A stretch of 64,000 nucleotides of DNA, taken from contig DASVPR010000033.1 in the NCBI GenBank assembly GCA_036389485.1, forward strand, positions 8,044-72,043, read 5' to 3'. The position numbers and the translations under genes are program-made. The stretch comes from CADCVT01 sp036389485 (lineage in GTDB: Bacteria > Actinomycetota > Thermoleophilia > Solirubrobacterales > Solirubrobacteraceae). This document shows, one piece after another, positions 35,687 to 43,758 of the stretch. The number at the start of each line of letters is the position of its first letter. Positions within the stretch are counted from its first letter, which is position 1. Under the pieces are notes generated by a model. It saw nothing but the letters and a program-made list of their open reading frames with translations. It was not told the DNA's origin and did not search any database.

Positions 35687-35731
35687 CGCTGCCGGGTTCA
35701 TCCCAGTGATGGCCGGGTAGTCCGTGGCGGT

Positions 35732-36151
35732 ATGCGGGGCGCGGTCGCCCTCATCGAGGTGGATTCGTACGGCGTGGACAGGGTCGTCACCGTGCGCGGG
35801 GAGGTCGACGTCGGCAGCGCGCCGGCGTTGCGCGACTGGCTCTCGCGGGCCTCGGACGGGGGGACGCGGTCGGTCTGCGTCGACCTGCGCGGCGTGCAGT
35901 TCCTCGCCGTCTCCGGGTTGTACGTGCTGTGCGACGAGGCCGCGCGGATGGCCCGCGAGCAGGTGCGTCTGACGGTCGTGTGCACCGATCCGCGCGTGCT
36001 GCAGCTCTTCTCGGTGTGCCGGCTGGACGACGTCCTGCACCTCGTCGACGCCCGGCCCGCCGACAAGCCCGCGCGCTGGAGCGCCGACGACGACGCCCGC
36101 GCCGAGCGCCTCGCCGCGTGGCTGCGGCGCTACGCGGCCGAGTCGGCCTGA
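35732..36151 (+). CDS. STAS-domain anti-sigma factor antagonist
   Basis: A 139-residue SpoIIAA-like protein. The STAS core is VTVRGEVDVGSAPALRDWL, VCVDLRGVQFLAVSGLYVL with the phosphorylatable Ser61 in the usual DSSG position (here AVSG), and LTVVCTDPRVLQLFSV. It would bind an HPK-type anti-sigma kinase in a partner-switching system; none is adjacent. A charged 30-residue C-terminal tail overlaps the truA 3' end. ATG 35732. Confidence 0.85.
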   Translation: MRGAVALIEVDSYGVDRVVTVRGEVDVGSAPALRDWLSRASDGGTRSVCVDLRGVQFLAVSGLYVLCDEAARMAREQVRLTVVCTDPRVLQLFSVCRLDDVLHLVDARPADKPARWSADDDARAERLAAWLRRYAAESA

Positions 36152-37005
36152 GAGCCGCGCTTCTTCGCGGCCTCCCGCTCGCGGCCTTCCGCGCCGCCTC
36201 CCGCGCGCCCCTCCGCGCCGGCTCCCGCGCGCCCCTCCGCGCCGCCTCCCGCGCGCCCCTCCGCGCCGGCTCCCCCGCGCCCCTTCGCGGCGTATTCCAC
36301 CCGGGCGAAGTACAGGCCGTGCGGGGGCGCGGTGACGCCGGCCTCCTCCCTGCGCGCGCCTTCGAGCAGCCGCGCGAACTCCTCGACTGACCGCTTCCCC
36401 TGCGCTACCTCGAGCATCGTCCCGACGAGGACGCGGTTCATGTGGCGCATGAAGGCGTCCGCGGTGATCCAGAACTCCAGGACGTCGCCGCTCGTCCGCC
36501 ACTCCGCGGCGACGATGTCCCGCTCGAACCGGACGTGGTCGGTCTCGGTGGGGGTGAACGCCGTGAAGTCGTGCGTCCCTTGGAGCACCCCGGCACACTC
36601 GCGCAACACCTCCCGGTCCAAGCTGTACGGCACATGCAACGCACGCCCGATCTCGAACGCGCTCGGAACGCGGCGGTGGAGGATCCGGTAGCAGTAGGTC
36701 CGGCTGACCGCGTCGCGGCGTGCGTCGAAGCCGGGCGACGCCTCCTCCGCCGCCAGGATCGCGACGTCGGGGGGCGTCAGCGCGTTCACCCCGCGCAGGT
36801 CGGGTGGCGGCCCGGCGTAGCTCGCGACCTGCCCCCAGGCGTGTACGCCGCGGTCGGTCCGCCCCGCGACCGTCAGCTCGACCCGCTCGCGGAGCAGCGT
36901 CCCGAGCGCCGCCTCCAGCTCGCCCTGCACCGTCCGCAGTCCCTGTTGCCGCGCCCAGCCGGCGAAGTGCGTCCCGTCGTACTCGATCAACAGGCGCGTC
37001 GTCAC
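36130..37005 (-). CDS. truA: tRNA pseudouridine(38-40) synthase TruA
   Basis: A 291-residue pseudouridine synthase that modifies the tRNA anticodon stem-loop. Catalytic Asp51 in AGRTDRGVHA, N-terminal LIEYDGTHFAGWARQ, then SRTYCYRI, HDFTAF and FMRHMNRVLVGTMLEV. Typical TruA is about 245-265 residues; here the last 45 are a Gly/Ala/Glu/Arg repeat encoded by a 24-bp tandem repeat. GTG 37005 start. truA normally follows rplQ directly, but here 5.3 kb separates them. Confidence 0.95.
   Translation of the reverse strand: MTTRLLIEYDGTHFAGWARQQGLRTVQGELEAALGTLLRERVELTVAGRTDRGVHAWGQVASYAGPPPDLRGVNALTPPDVAILAAEEASPGFDARRDAVSRTYCYRILHRRVPSAFEIGRALHVPYSLDREVLRECAGVLQGTHDFTAFTPTETDHVRFERDIVAAEWRTSGDVLEFWITADAFMRHMNRVLVGTMLEVAQGKRSVEEFARLLEGARREEAGVTAPPHGLYFARVEYAAKGRGGAGAEGRAGGGAEGRAGAGAEGRAGGGAEGREREAAKKRGSQADSAA
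36191..36286 (+). repeat. 24-bp tandem repeat (about four units) inside the truA 3' end
   Basis: Units beginning GCGCCGCCTCCC or GCGCCGGCTCCC and ending CGCGCCCCTCC occur at 36191, 36215, 36239 and 36263 (last one slightly diverged). The two variants alternate. They encode an eight-residue G-A-E-G-R-A-G repeat at the TruA C-terminus and keep the frame. Confidence 0.85.
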
Positions 37006-37050
37006 GGCGCGATGTAGGTCCAGGGGTGCACGGCGCGTACCTTCCCACGC

Positions 37051-37769
37051 GTGCGCGACCCGGCCGCCCTTCCCACGCCCGCCGAGCTCGAGCGCGCGGC
37101 GGCCGACGCCTGGCGGGCGAGGGAAGTCGAGGAGCGGGACGGCTGGCTCCTCCGGTTCGCGCCGCGCGTCCCTCACCGCCGCAGCAACTCCGCCCTGCCG
37201 CTGACGCCGGACGTGGACGTGAGCGTCCCCGCGCGGTTCTACGCCGAGCGGGGCGCGCCGGTCGTCGTCGCGATCGCCCCGGCACGCGACCACGCGCGGC
37301 TCGACGAATCGCTTGCGGCGAGAGGGTGGACGGCGGAGGGCCACACGAACGTGCTCGTCGCGGCGGTCGCGGAGGCCGAGGGCGGCGCGGCGCCGAGCGC
37401 ACTTCCGCGGGGAGTCGAGCACGTGGACCCGCTCGCGTGGCCGCACGCGGCCGTCCGCGAGGACGTGCTCCGTTCTCCCGCGGCGACGTCCTCGCCTTCG
37501 CGGAGGGGCAGCGCGGCGCGGTGCTGTGCGTGCGGACCGGCGAGCTCGCCGGGATCTTCCGCCTCCACGTCGCACCGCAGGAGCGCCGGCAAGGCGTCGG
37601 AGCGCGCCTGATCACCGCCTGCGCGACGATCGCGCCGCTCCTCTACGCGCAGGTCGAGGCGGGCAACGTCGCAGCCGAGCGGCTGTTCGGGCGCGCCGGG
37701 TTCGCGAGATCCCACGCGTACCACTACCGCCGCGAGCCGGCGGTGCCGCCGGCGGTGCCAGGCACGTAA
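37051..37769 (+). pseudogene. GNAT-family N-acetyltransferase, disrupted by a frameshift
   Basis: The N-terminal part (GTG 37051, PTPAELERAAADAW, ERDGWLLRFAPRVPHRRSNS, then VSVPARFYAERG) continues to about 37480. The conserved acetyl-CoA-binding half (GDVLAFAEGQRGAVLCV, GIFRLHVAPQERRQGVGARL, NVAAERLFGRAGFARSHAYHY) is in a different frame ending at 37769. One missing base near 37470 (after GTGCTCCG) would restore a single protein of about 240 residues. The stop lies inside the first unit of the 23-bp repeat array. It is either a decayed gene or a sequence error. Confidence 0.75.
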
Positions 37770-37905
37770 ACATTGCGGTGCCAGGCACGTAAACATTGCG
37801 GTGCCAGGCACGTGAACATTGCGGTGCCAGGCACGTGAACATTGCGGTGCCAGGCACGTAAACATTGCGGTGCCAGGCACGTGAACATTGCGGTGCCAGG
37901 CACGT
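37754..37905 (+). repeat. Tandem array of a 23-bp palindrome-containing unit
   Basis: Six complete 23-bp units start at 37754, 37777, 37800, 37823, 37846 and 37869, with a partial seventh to 37905. Each unit contains the palindrome GTGCCAGGCAC followed by GTAAACATTGC or GTGAACATTGC. Units abut with no spacers. This is the only such repeat in the window and occupies most of the gap between the acetyltransferase and the decarboxylase; 37906-37982 holds nothing recognisable. Confidence 0.95.
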
Positions 37906-37982
37906 CTCCCCGGGGTGCCCCGAAGGCGGCGCGACGTGAGCCGAGCCGGCCCCGTCGACGCGCCGCACCGCGCGGGCCGCGC

Positions 37983-39677
37983 TCAGCCGGGATCCTCGGC
38001 GAGCCGCCTGATGTTGTCCGGCAGATCCCGCTCGGGGACGCGCACCTCGATCAGGGAGAACGTCCCGGTCTGCGCCCGCGCGGCGGCGAGCGCCGCGTCC
38101 AGCTCGCCGAGCGTGCTCGCGACGAACCCGGCGCCGCCGAACGCCTCCGCGAGCTTCACGTAGTCCCACCGCGGGAGCAGGTTGAACGCCTCCGGCGCCT
38201 CCCCCTTCGTGTAGAAGCCCAGGTTCACCAGCGCCTGCTCGATGCCGTAGAGGCCGTTGGACATGACGCACACGATCGCCGCCTGCCTGTGCTCGGCCAG
38301 CGTCGAGAGCGCCTGGCAGTCCATCTGGAAGCCGCCGTCGCCGACGACCACCACCGCCCGCCGCGACGGCGCGCCGAACCCGACGCCGACCGCGGCGCCG
38401 ACGGTGTGCCCGATCGAGCCCCACGCCGACTGCGCGACGAACCCGTCCGTCGCGACCCGCACGTCGCCGGCCAGATACAGCGAGTTGCTGGTGTCCGCGA
38501 CGAGCACGGTCGAGTCGTCGACGAACTGCGCGATGCGCGCGAAGAAGGATTCGTACGTCAGCGCGTCCGACGGCGGCGCACCCACGGCGCGCAGCGGGGC
38601 GAGGGCGGAGCGCAGCTCGTCGGCGGCCTCGTCCGGCGCTCGCACGCGCGCGCCCGTGAGCTGCCGTTCGAGCTCCGCGAGGAACGGCTCGAGCGGAACG
38701 TCGTCGTAGGCGTGGTAGCCGATCCGCACGCGGCCGTCCCACGCGAGGACCATCGTGCCGTACGCGTCGCCGACGAGGTCCAGGAAGTCGTCGGTCACGA
38801 GCGTGCCGAGCGCGAGGACGCAGTCCGACGCCTTGACCGCGTCCGCGACGCGCGTCAACGCGGGCGCACCGTCGAAGACGCCGAGGTACCGCGGGTGGTC
38901 CTCGTTGACCGTCGCCTTGCCCATGAGGTCGCACGCGAACGGGAGCCCCACCGCCTCGACCAGCCGCTCGACCGCCTTCCCCAGCCCGCGGCGCTTGACC
39001 TCGACGCCGTACCAGAGCAGGGGCCGCTGCGCCCCGCGCAGCCGCGCGACGACCTCGGCGGCGGCCTGCTCGACCGCCGCGCCGACGCAGGGCAGCGGAG
39101 CGGGCAGGATCGGCCCCGACGGGGCGGCGCACGCCCGCGCCCAAGCGTCCTTCTCCACCTCGAGGTAGACCGGTCGCCGAGTGCCCAGGCACGCGGTCAA
39201 CGCGGCGTCGATCTGGGCGGGGGCCGCGGCCGGGTCGGAGACGACCTCCTGGTGCACCGTCACCCGCGCGAACGCCTCGAGGTTCGAGCGCAGGTCGCCG
39301 GTGGAGTGGTGAAACAGCACGCCCTCGACGCGCTCCTGCTGGCGGTTCGCGGTGCTCGGGCTGCCGTTCACGACGACGACGGGGAGCATCTCCACGTAGC
39401 AGCCCGCGATCGCGTTCAGCAGGCTGAACGCGCCGACGCCGAACGTCACACACGCCGCGCCGACCCCGTTGAGCCGCGTGTACCCGTCCGCCGCGTACCC
39501 GGCGACAAGCTCGCTCGGCGTCCCGATCCGCACCGGCGCGCCCGCGACGTCGACCGCCGAGAGGAACGGCCCGGCGTAGTCGCCCGGGACGGCGAAGAGG
39601 TGGCCGACGCCGATGTCCGAGAGGCGTTGCGCGAGGTAGCTCGCGACCGTCGTCGCCGGCTCAGGGGCCGAGGTCAT
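37983..39677 (-). CDS. ThDP-dependent 2-oxo-acid decarboxylase (indolepyruvate/pyruvate decarboxylase family)
   Basis: A 564-residue ThDP enzyme. The catalytic Glu is in TPSELVAGYAADGYTR near residue 57, FGVGAFSLLNAIAG follows near 80, and the ThDP/Mg motif GDGGFQMDCQAL...MSNGLYGIE is near 470-500. Length and N-terminal VASYLAQRLSDIGVGHLFAVPGDY match the IpdC/KdcA/Pdc group rather than acetolactate synthase. It would decarboxylate an aryl or branched 2-oxo acid to the aldehyde. ATG 39677 overlaps the end of the amine oxidase gene by 17 bp, suggesting coupled expression. Confidence 0.87.
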   Translation of the reverse strand: MTSAPEPATTVASYLAQRLSDIGVGHLFAVPGDYAGPFLSAVDVAGAPVRIGTPSELVAGYAADGYTRLNGVGAACVTFGVGAFSLLNAIAGCYVEMLPVVVVNGSPSTANRQQERVEGVLFHHSTGDLRSNLEAFARVTVHQEVVSDPAAAPAQIDAALTACLGTRRPVYLEVEKDAWARACAAPSGPILPAPLPCVGAAVEQAAAEVVARLRGAQRPLLWYGVEVKRRGLGKAVERLVEAVGLPFACDLMGKATVNEDHPRYLGVFDGAPALTRVADAVKASDCVLALGTLVTDDFLDLVGDAYGTMVLAWDGRVRIGYHAYDDVPLEPFLAELERQLTGARVRAPDEAADELRSALAPLRAVGAPPSDALTYESFFARIAQFVDDSTVLVADTSNSLYLAGDVRVATDGFVAQSAWGSIGHTVGAAVGVGFGAPSRRAVVVVGDGGFQMDCQALSTLAEHRQAAIVCVMSNGLYGIEQALVNLGFYTKGEAPEAFNLLPRWDYVKLAEAFGGAGFVASTLGELDAALAAARAQTGTFSLIEVRVPERDLPDNIRRLAEDPG

Positions 39678-41268
39678 ACTCGTGCGGGATCCACCCGGGG
39701 CGCGGCAGGCCGAAGTGGTCCTCGAGCATCCGCTCGGCCACCTGCAGCGCGCCCTCGACCCAGCCCTGGTTGTTCGAGTACGCCTCGCCGCAGACGTAGA
39801 CCTCCTGTTTGGGGTCCGGCTTGCGCATCCGCTCCATGACGTCCCAGTAGGGGTAGCCCGCCTTCCAGGCGTGCCAGCCGCCGCCGTACGGGTCGCGCGT
39901 CCAGTCCTGGTAGCGCGCGGCGATCGGGTCGGGAACGTACTCGACGCCGTGCAACGTGCGGATCTGCTCCTGGGCCTGCTCGACCATCTGGCGGGTCGGC
40001 AGCCAGTGGGCGTTCGCGACCGCGTCCTCGCCCTCCTCCGCCGCCCGCAGCGCGAGCTCGGGGGGGCTGAACTTGTCGCCCGCCTCGAGCGCCTTCCAGA
40101 ACGAGACCGACCCGAGGTCGTTGTAGCTCGCCATCATCAGCGACGCGAGGTTCGTGTCGTCGCCGCCCGGCTGCTCGCCCTCGGTGCCGAAGTAGAACGT
40201 CTGGCGGATCGGCATGTCGGTGATCGACCGGCCCGCCTGGACGCCGAGCGCCCGCCACCACGGGTACGGGTAGACGAGGAACAGCTTGAACGCGGCCTGG
40301 ATGATGATCGACCGGAGGAGGTCGTCCCGGACCTTTCCCCGCGTCTGCAGCGGGGCCCAGTCGACAAGCTCGAGCGAGCGGCGGGGCATCGCGAGGACGA
40401 CCCGCGTCGCGGTGACCTCGACCGTCGCGCGCGGCGCGACGTCCACCGTGTTGCCGTCGGGGAGGCTCTTCGTGCGAACGAACACCAGCCGGTACGGGCC
40501 GTCCCCGTCGCGCTCGACCGAGACGAGCCGGTGGTTGCGGCGCAGCCCGCCCGGCGCCGCCGCCTCGAATCGCTCGGCGAGCGCGATCGGCAGCTGCTGG
40601 TAGCCCTGCTTGAGCGTCGCGTAGACGATCGACGGCGCGAACTCGTTCGTCGGGAGCGAGGAGACCGCGTTCGAGTTCGCGACGTTCGTGTAGTAGCCGC
40701 CGCCGTCGCTCATGAGGAAGAACGCCTCGCTCGAGAGCACGCGGTACAGCAGGTTCCAGAAGCCGATCTGGTAGAGCGGCTTGCCGAATGCCTGCGCGTT
40801 GAACCACTCCTTCTGCTTCATGCTCGCGGCGTTCGGGAACAGCGAGTCCATGACGTAGGCCTGGAGCTGGTCCGGGTTCATCCCGCGCTCCACCGTGTTG
40901 ACGGCGTACGGCACCTTGTCGGGGTCGGCGAAGTCGCGGGCGCGGAAGAGGCGGCCGCGCAGGTGCATGATGTTGTTCTCGCCCGAGACCGCCGGGGGCG
41001 CGCCCATCGGGAAGGGCTGCGTGGCGAGGTCCAGCTCGGCGACGAGCCCCGTCACCACCTCGTGCTCCTTCGGGATGAACCGCATGCCGCCCAGCTCGGC
41101 GTGCACGTTCGGCAGCTCGTCGAAGGTGTAGCTGTAGAGGCGGCCGCCGACCCGCCCGCTGTACTCGAACAGTCCGACGCGCTTGCCGGCCTCGGCCAGT
41201 CTCCACGCCGAGTACGCGCCGGAGACGCCGGCTCCGACGACCGCGATGTCGAGGGTTTCTTGCGCCAT
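39661..41268 (-). CDS. Flavin amine oxidase / L-amino-acid oxidase-like FAD enzyme
   Basis: A 535-residue FAD enzyme. The dinucleotide motif GAGVSGAYSAWRLAEAG is near residue 12, the second FAD motif GRVGGRLYSY near 38 and the C-terminal VYVCGEAYSNNQGWVEGAL near 490 closes the flavin site. It would oxidise an amine or L-amino acid with O2 to a 2-oxo acid or aldehyde, NH3 and H2O2. Directly coupled to a 2-oxo-acid decarboxylase, it fits an L-amino acid oxidase supplying that enzyme. No signal peptide seen. ATG 41268. Confidence 0.87.
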   Translation of the reverse strand: MAQETLDIAVVGAGVSGAYSAWRLAEAGKRVGLFEYSGRVGGRLYSYTFDELPNVHAELGGMRFIPKEHEVVTGLVAELDLATQPFPMGAPPAVSGENNIMHLRGRLFRARDFADPDKVPYAVNTVERGMNPDQLQAYVMDSLFPNAASMKQKEWFNAQAFGKPLYQIGFWNLLYRVLSSEAFFLMSDGGGYYTNVANSNAVSSLPTNEFAPSIVYATLKQGYQQLPIALAERFEAAAPGGLRRNHRLVSVERDGDGPYRLVFVRTKSLPDGNTVDVAPRATVEVTATRVVLAMPRRSLELVDWAPLQTRGKVRDDLLRSIIIQAAFKLFLVYPYPWWRALGVQAGRSITDMPIRQTFYFGTEGEQPGGDDTNLASLMMASYNDLGSVSFWKALEAGDKFSPPELALRAAEEGEDAVANAHWLPTRQMVEQAQEQIRTLHGVEYVPDPIAARYQDWTRDPYGGGWHAWKAGYPYWDVMERMRKPDPKQEVYVCGEAYSNNQGWVEGALQVAERMLEDHFGLPRPGWIPHEYDLGP

Positions 41269-41313
41269 TCGGCCGATCCTTATCGGACAGCTTCCGACGT
41301 GTCAACGACGCTG

Positions 41314-41730
41314 TCAGGCTACGAGCCGGCGGCGCGGCTGGCGCGCGCGGAGCATCCTCCTGACGCTCCACGATCCCCCGGCGTGCCACGCGAGCACGAC
41401 CAGCCACGGCAGGAGCATGAGCGCGGGCCAGAACTCGCCGCGGCCCGCGACGATCCAGAGGCCGCCGAGGAACAGCGCGACGAACGCGAACGCGGCGAGG
41501 TGCGCGCGGAGCAGGAGGCGGTCGACGCGGTCGACGGCGCGAGCGATGCGTGCGCCGTGGTCGCGCGGCAGGTCGCGCAGGAGCGCGCGCAGCTCGCCCC
41601 GGTACCGGGCGCTGTAGGCGAGGCCGACGCGCTCCTCGAGCTCCGCCACCGACAGACGCCCCGCCGCCGCGTGGTCGCGCAGGGCCCGGGCGCAGCTCTC
41701 CCGCTCGGCGTCGGATGCGCGCGTCGCCAT
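41314..41730 (-). CDS. DUF1707 domain membrane protein
   Basis: A 138-residue protein with the actinobacterial DUF1707 (SHOCT-like) N-terminal domain: RASDAERESCARALRDHAA, LSVAELEERVGLAYSAR, ELRALLRDLP. Two transmembrane segments follow (about 75-95 and 99-118) and a basic tail. Function unknown. ATG 41730. Divergent from the DsbA-like gene; 41731-41808 holds nothing clear. Confidence 0.83.
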   Translation of the reverse strand: MATRASDAERESCARALRDHAAAGRLSVAELEERVGLAYSARYRGELRALLRDLPRDHGARIARAVDRVDRLLLRAHLAAFAFVALFLGGLWIVAGRGEFWPALMLLPWLVVLAWHAGGSWSVRRMLRARQPRRRLVA

Positions 41731-41808
41731 GCCCTCAGTCTATGTCGCGCCGGAGGGATGGACGAACGTACGAGGAAATATCCGGCGAGCCGCTGCGTTC
41801 ACACCACC

Positions 41809-42408
41809 ATGGGCACGATCATCGACATGCAGTCCGCCCGCCGGCGGCGCGAGGGAACGACCTTCACGTTCGACCTCGCCTCGCCGTGGACGTACCTCGC
41901 GGCCCACGCGGTCACGGCGCGGTTCCCGGACGCGCGGTGGGTGCCCGCGCTCGCCCCGCCCGAGGCGGACGGCGAGGGCGAGGGCGAGCGGGCGGAGCGC
42001 GTCGCGCGCGAGCTCGGGCTGCGGTTCGCGGTGCCGCGGCGCCGCCCGGAGGGTCTCGCGGCCGCACGGGCGGCGTGCCACGCGGCGGAGCACGGCAGGG
42101 CGAAGGAGTTCGCCCTCGCCGCCGCGAGGCTCGCGTGGGGCTGGGGGCAGGACCTCGACGGCCACGAGCTGATCGCGCAGGCGGCGGGCATCGCGGAGCT
42201 GCCGCTCGACCCCGTGCTCGAGGCGACGTTCGACCCGCGCCGTGACGCCGTGCTGCGCTCCGCTGCGGTCGACGGAGCGCCGGCGCTCACGACGCCGGCG
42301 GGCGTGGTGCTCGACGGCCCGGCGCTCGCCGCCGCTCAGACGAGCTCGATGAAGACCATCTCGGTCGAGTCGCTGCGACGCGGACCGAGCTTGAGGATCC
42401 GGGTGTAG
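41809..42408 (+). CDS. DsbA-family thioredoxin-fold protein
   Basis: About 199 residues with the DsbA/HCCA-isomerase pattern: TFDLASPWTYLAAHAV near residue 20, an inserted helical region AARAACHAAEHGRAKEFALAA near 90, and ELIAQAAGIAELPLDPVLEA near 128, then DGAPALTTPAGVVLDG. The CxxC of redox-active DsbA is replaced by SPWT, as in 2-hydroxychromene-2-carboxylate isomerase-type members. ATG 41809; the 3' end runs 73 bp into the convergent rplQ, so the last 25 residues are less certain. Confidence 0.65.
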   Translation: MGTIIDMQSARRRREGTTFTFDLASPWTYLAAHAVTARFPDARWVPALAPPEADGEGEGERAERVARELGLRFAVPRRRPEGLAAARAACHAAEHGRAKEFALAAARLAWGWGQDLDGHELIAQAAGIAELPLDPVLEATFDPRRDAVLRSAAVDGAPALTTPAGVVLDGPALAAAQTSSMKTISVESLRRGPSLRIRV

Positions 42409-42689
42409 CCCCCGGGCCGCTCCGCGTACCGCGGCGCGACCTCCTCGAACAGCTTGTGGACGGTGAACTTGTCCTGCCCCAGGGCGCTCAGCGCCTGGCG
42501 GCGGGCGTGCAGGTCGCCGCGCTTCGCCAGCGTGATCAGCTGCTCGACCTCGGGCTTGACGGCCTTCGCCTTCGCCTCCGTGGTCTTGATCCGCTCGTGC
42601 TCGATGACCTCCTTGCAGAGGTTCATCAGGAGCGCCTTGCGATGCGAGGCGCTCCGCGAGAGCTTGTGCCGCTGCTTCTGATGGCGCAT
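42336..42689 (-). CDS. rplQ: 50S ribosomal protein L17
   Basis: A 117-residue L17 with N-terminal MRHQKQRHKLSRSASHRKAL and C-terminal YTRILKLGPRRSDSTEMVFIEL. Last gene of the alpha operon, 17 bp after rpoA. It overlaps the convergent DsbA-like gene; no clear terminator is visible there. Confidence 0.98.
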   Translation of the reverse strand: MRHQKQRHKLSRSASHRKALLMNLCKEVIEHERIKTTEAKAKAVKPEVEQLITLAKRGDLHARRQALSALGQDKFTVHKLFEEVAPRYAERPGGYTRILKLGPRRSDSTEMVFIELV

Positions 42690-42706
42690 CGCGAGGGAAT
42701 CCCGGC

Positions 42707-43690
42707 CTAGTCGTCCCGCAGGTTCAGCCCGCGGGCGTTCAGCGTCTCGACGACCTCGTCGATCGACTTCTTGCCGAAGTTCGGGATCGCCGCCAGCTCG
42801 CTCTCCGACTTCGAGATCAGGTCGCCGACCGTCTGGATCCCCGCGCGCTTCAGGCAGTTGTACGACCGCACGCCGAGCTCGAGCTCCTCGATGAGGATGT
42901 CCTGCATCGGCCCGGCGCCCGGGCCGGCGCCCGCGCCGACCGCTGCCGCGGCTCCGTTGCCGCCGCCGTCCAGCGCCCCGCCCGGGCCGGCGCGCAGCTC
43001 CTCGACGCGGTCCGCGTCGGTGAAGATCGCCAGCTGGGAGATGAGGATCTCGGACGCCTCGCGCAGCGCCGCCGCCGGCTCGATGGAGCCGTCGGTCTCG
43101 ATGTCGAGCGTCAGCTTGTCGTAGTCCGTCCGCTGCCCGACGCGCGCGCCCTCGACCGAGTACGCCACCCGGCGCACCGGCGAGAAGATCGAGTCGATCG
43201 GGATGACGCCGATCGGCTGGTCGGGGGACTTGTTGTCCTCCGCCGGCCGGTAGCCCCGGCCGCGCCCGATCGTCATGTACATCTCGAGCTTCGTCTTCTT
43301 CTCGAGCGTCGCGATGTGCACGTCCGGGTTGAGGATCTCGACGCCGGCGGGCAGGTCGATGTCCTTGGCGGTCACCTCGCCCGGCCCGGTCACGACCAGC
43401 GGCGCCTCGACCTCGGTGGCGTCCGAGTGCATCTTGCACACGATGCCCTTGAGGTTGAGGACGATGTCGGTGACGTCCTCGGCGACGCCCGCGATGGTGG
43501 AGAACTCGTGCGCGACGCCCTCGATCCGCACGGACGTCACCGCCGCGCCGGCCAGCGAGGACAGCAGCACGCGGCGAAGCGAGTTGCCGAAGGTGTAGCC
43601 GAAGCCGCGGTCGAGGGGCTCGATCGTGAACGAGCCGCGGTTCTCCTCGACGGATTCACCGGTGATGCGAGGGATCTGGAAGTCGAGCAT
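42707..43690 (-). CDS. rpoA: RNA polymerase alpha subunit
   Basis: A 327-residue alpha subunit. The N-terminal assembly domain (residues 1-230, GYTFGNSLRRVLLSSLAG) and the C-terminal UP-element/activator-binding domain (LELGVRSYNCLKRAGIQTVGDL...FGKKSIDEV) are joined by a linker enlarged with Gly/Ala (about residues 238-258). ATG 43690. It follows rpsD after a 68-bp gap. Confidence 0.98.
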   Translation of the reverse strand: MLDFQIPRITGESVEENRGSFTIEPLDRGFGYTFGNSLRRVLLSSLAGAAVTSVRIEGVAHEFSTIAGVAEDVTDIVLNLKGIVCKMHSDATEVEAPLVVTGPGEVTAKDIDLPAGVEILNPDVHIATLEKKTKLEMYMTIGRGRGYRPAEDNKSPDQPIGVIPIDSIFSPVRRVAYSVEGARVGQRTDYDKLTLDIETDGSIEPAAALREASEILISQLAIFTDADRVEELRAGPGGALDGGGNGAAAAVGAGAGPGAGPMQDILIEELELGVRSYNCLKRAGIQTVGDLISKSESELAAIPNFGKKSIDEVVETLNARGLNLRDD

Positions 43691-43758
43691 CGGAGGTCCT
43701 TGTTCGTGTCACGCGCCGCCCGGCGCACTTCCCGGGCCGGCGGTCGAAAACGGCGGTC

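Noticed and set aside
37239..37880. Minus-strand frame through the 23-bp repeats with a repeating peptide
   Set aside because: The repeat peptide comes from the tandem array being near-open in several frames; there is no start signal or domain.
37754..37905. Possible CRISPR array
   Set aside because: Units are 23 bp and abut with no spacers; no cas genes are nearby.
37983..39677. Acetolactate synthase assignment
   Set aside because: N-terminal motif and ThDP region fit the indolepyruvate/pyruvate decarboxylase group, and no small subunit or ilv genes are adjacent.
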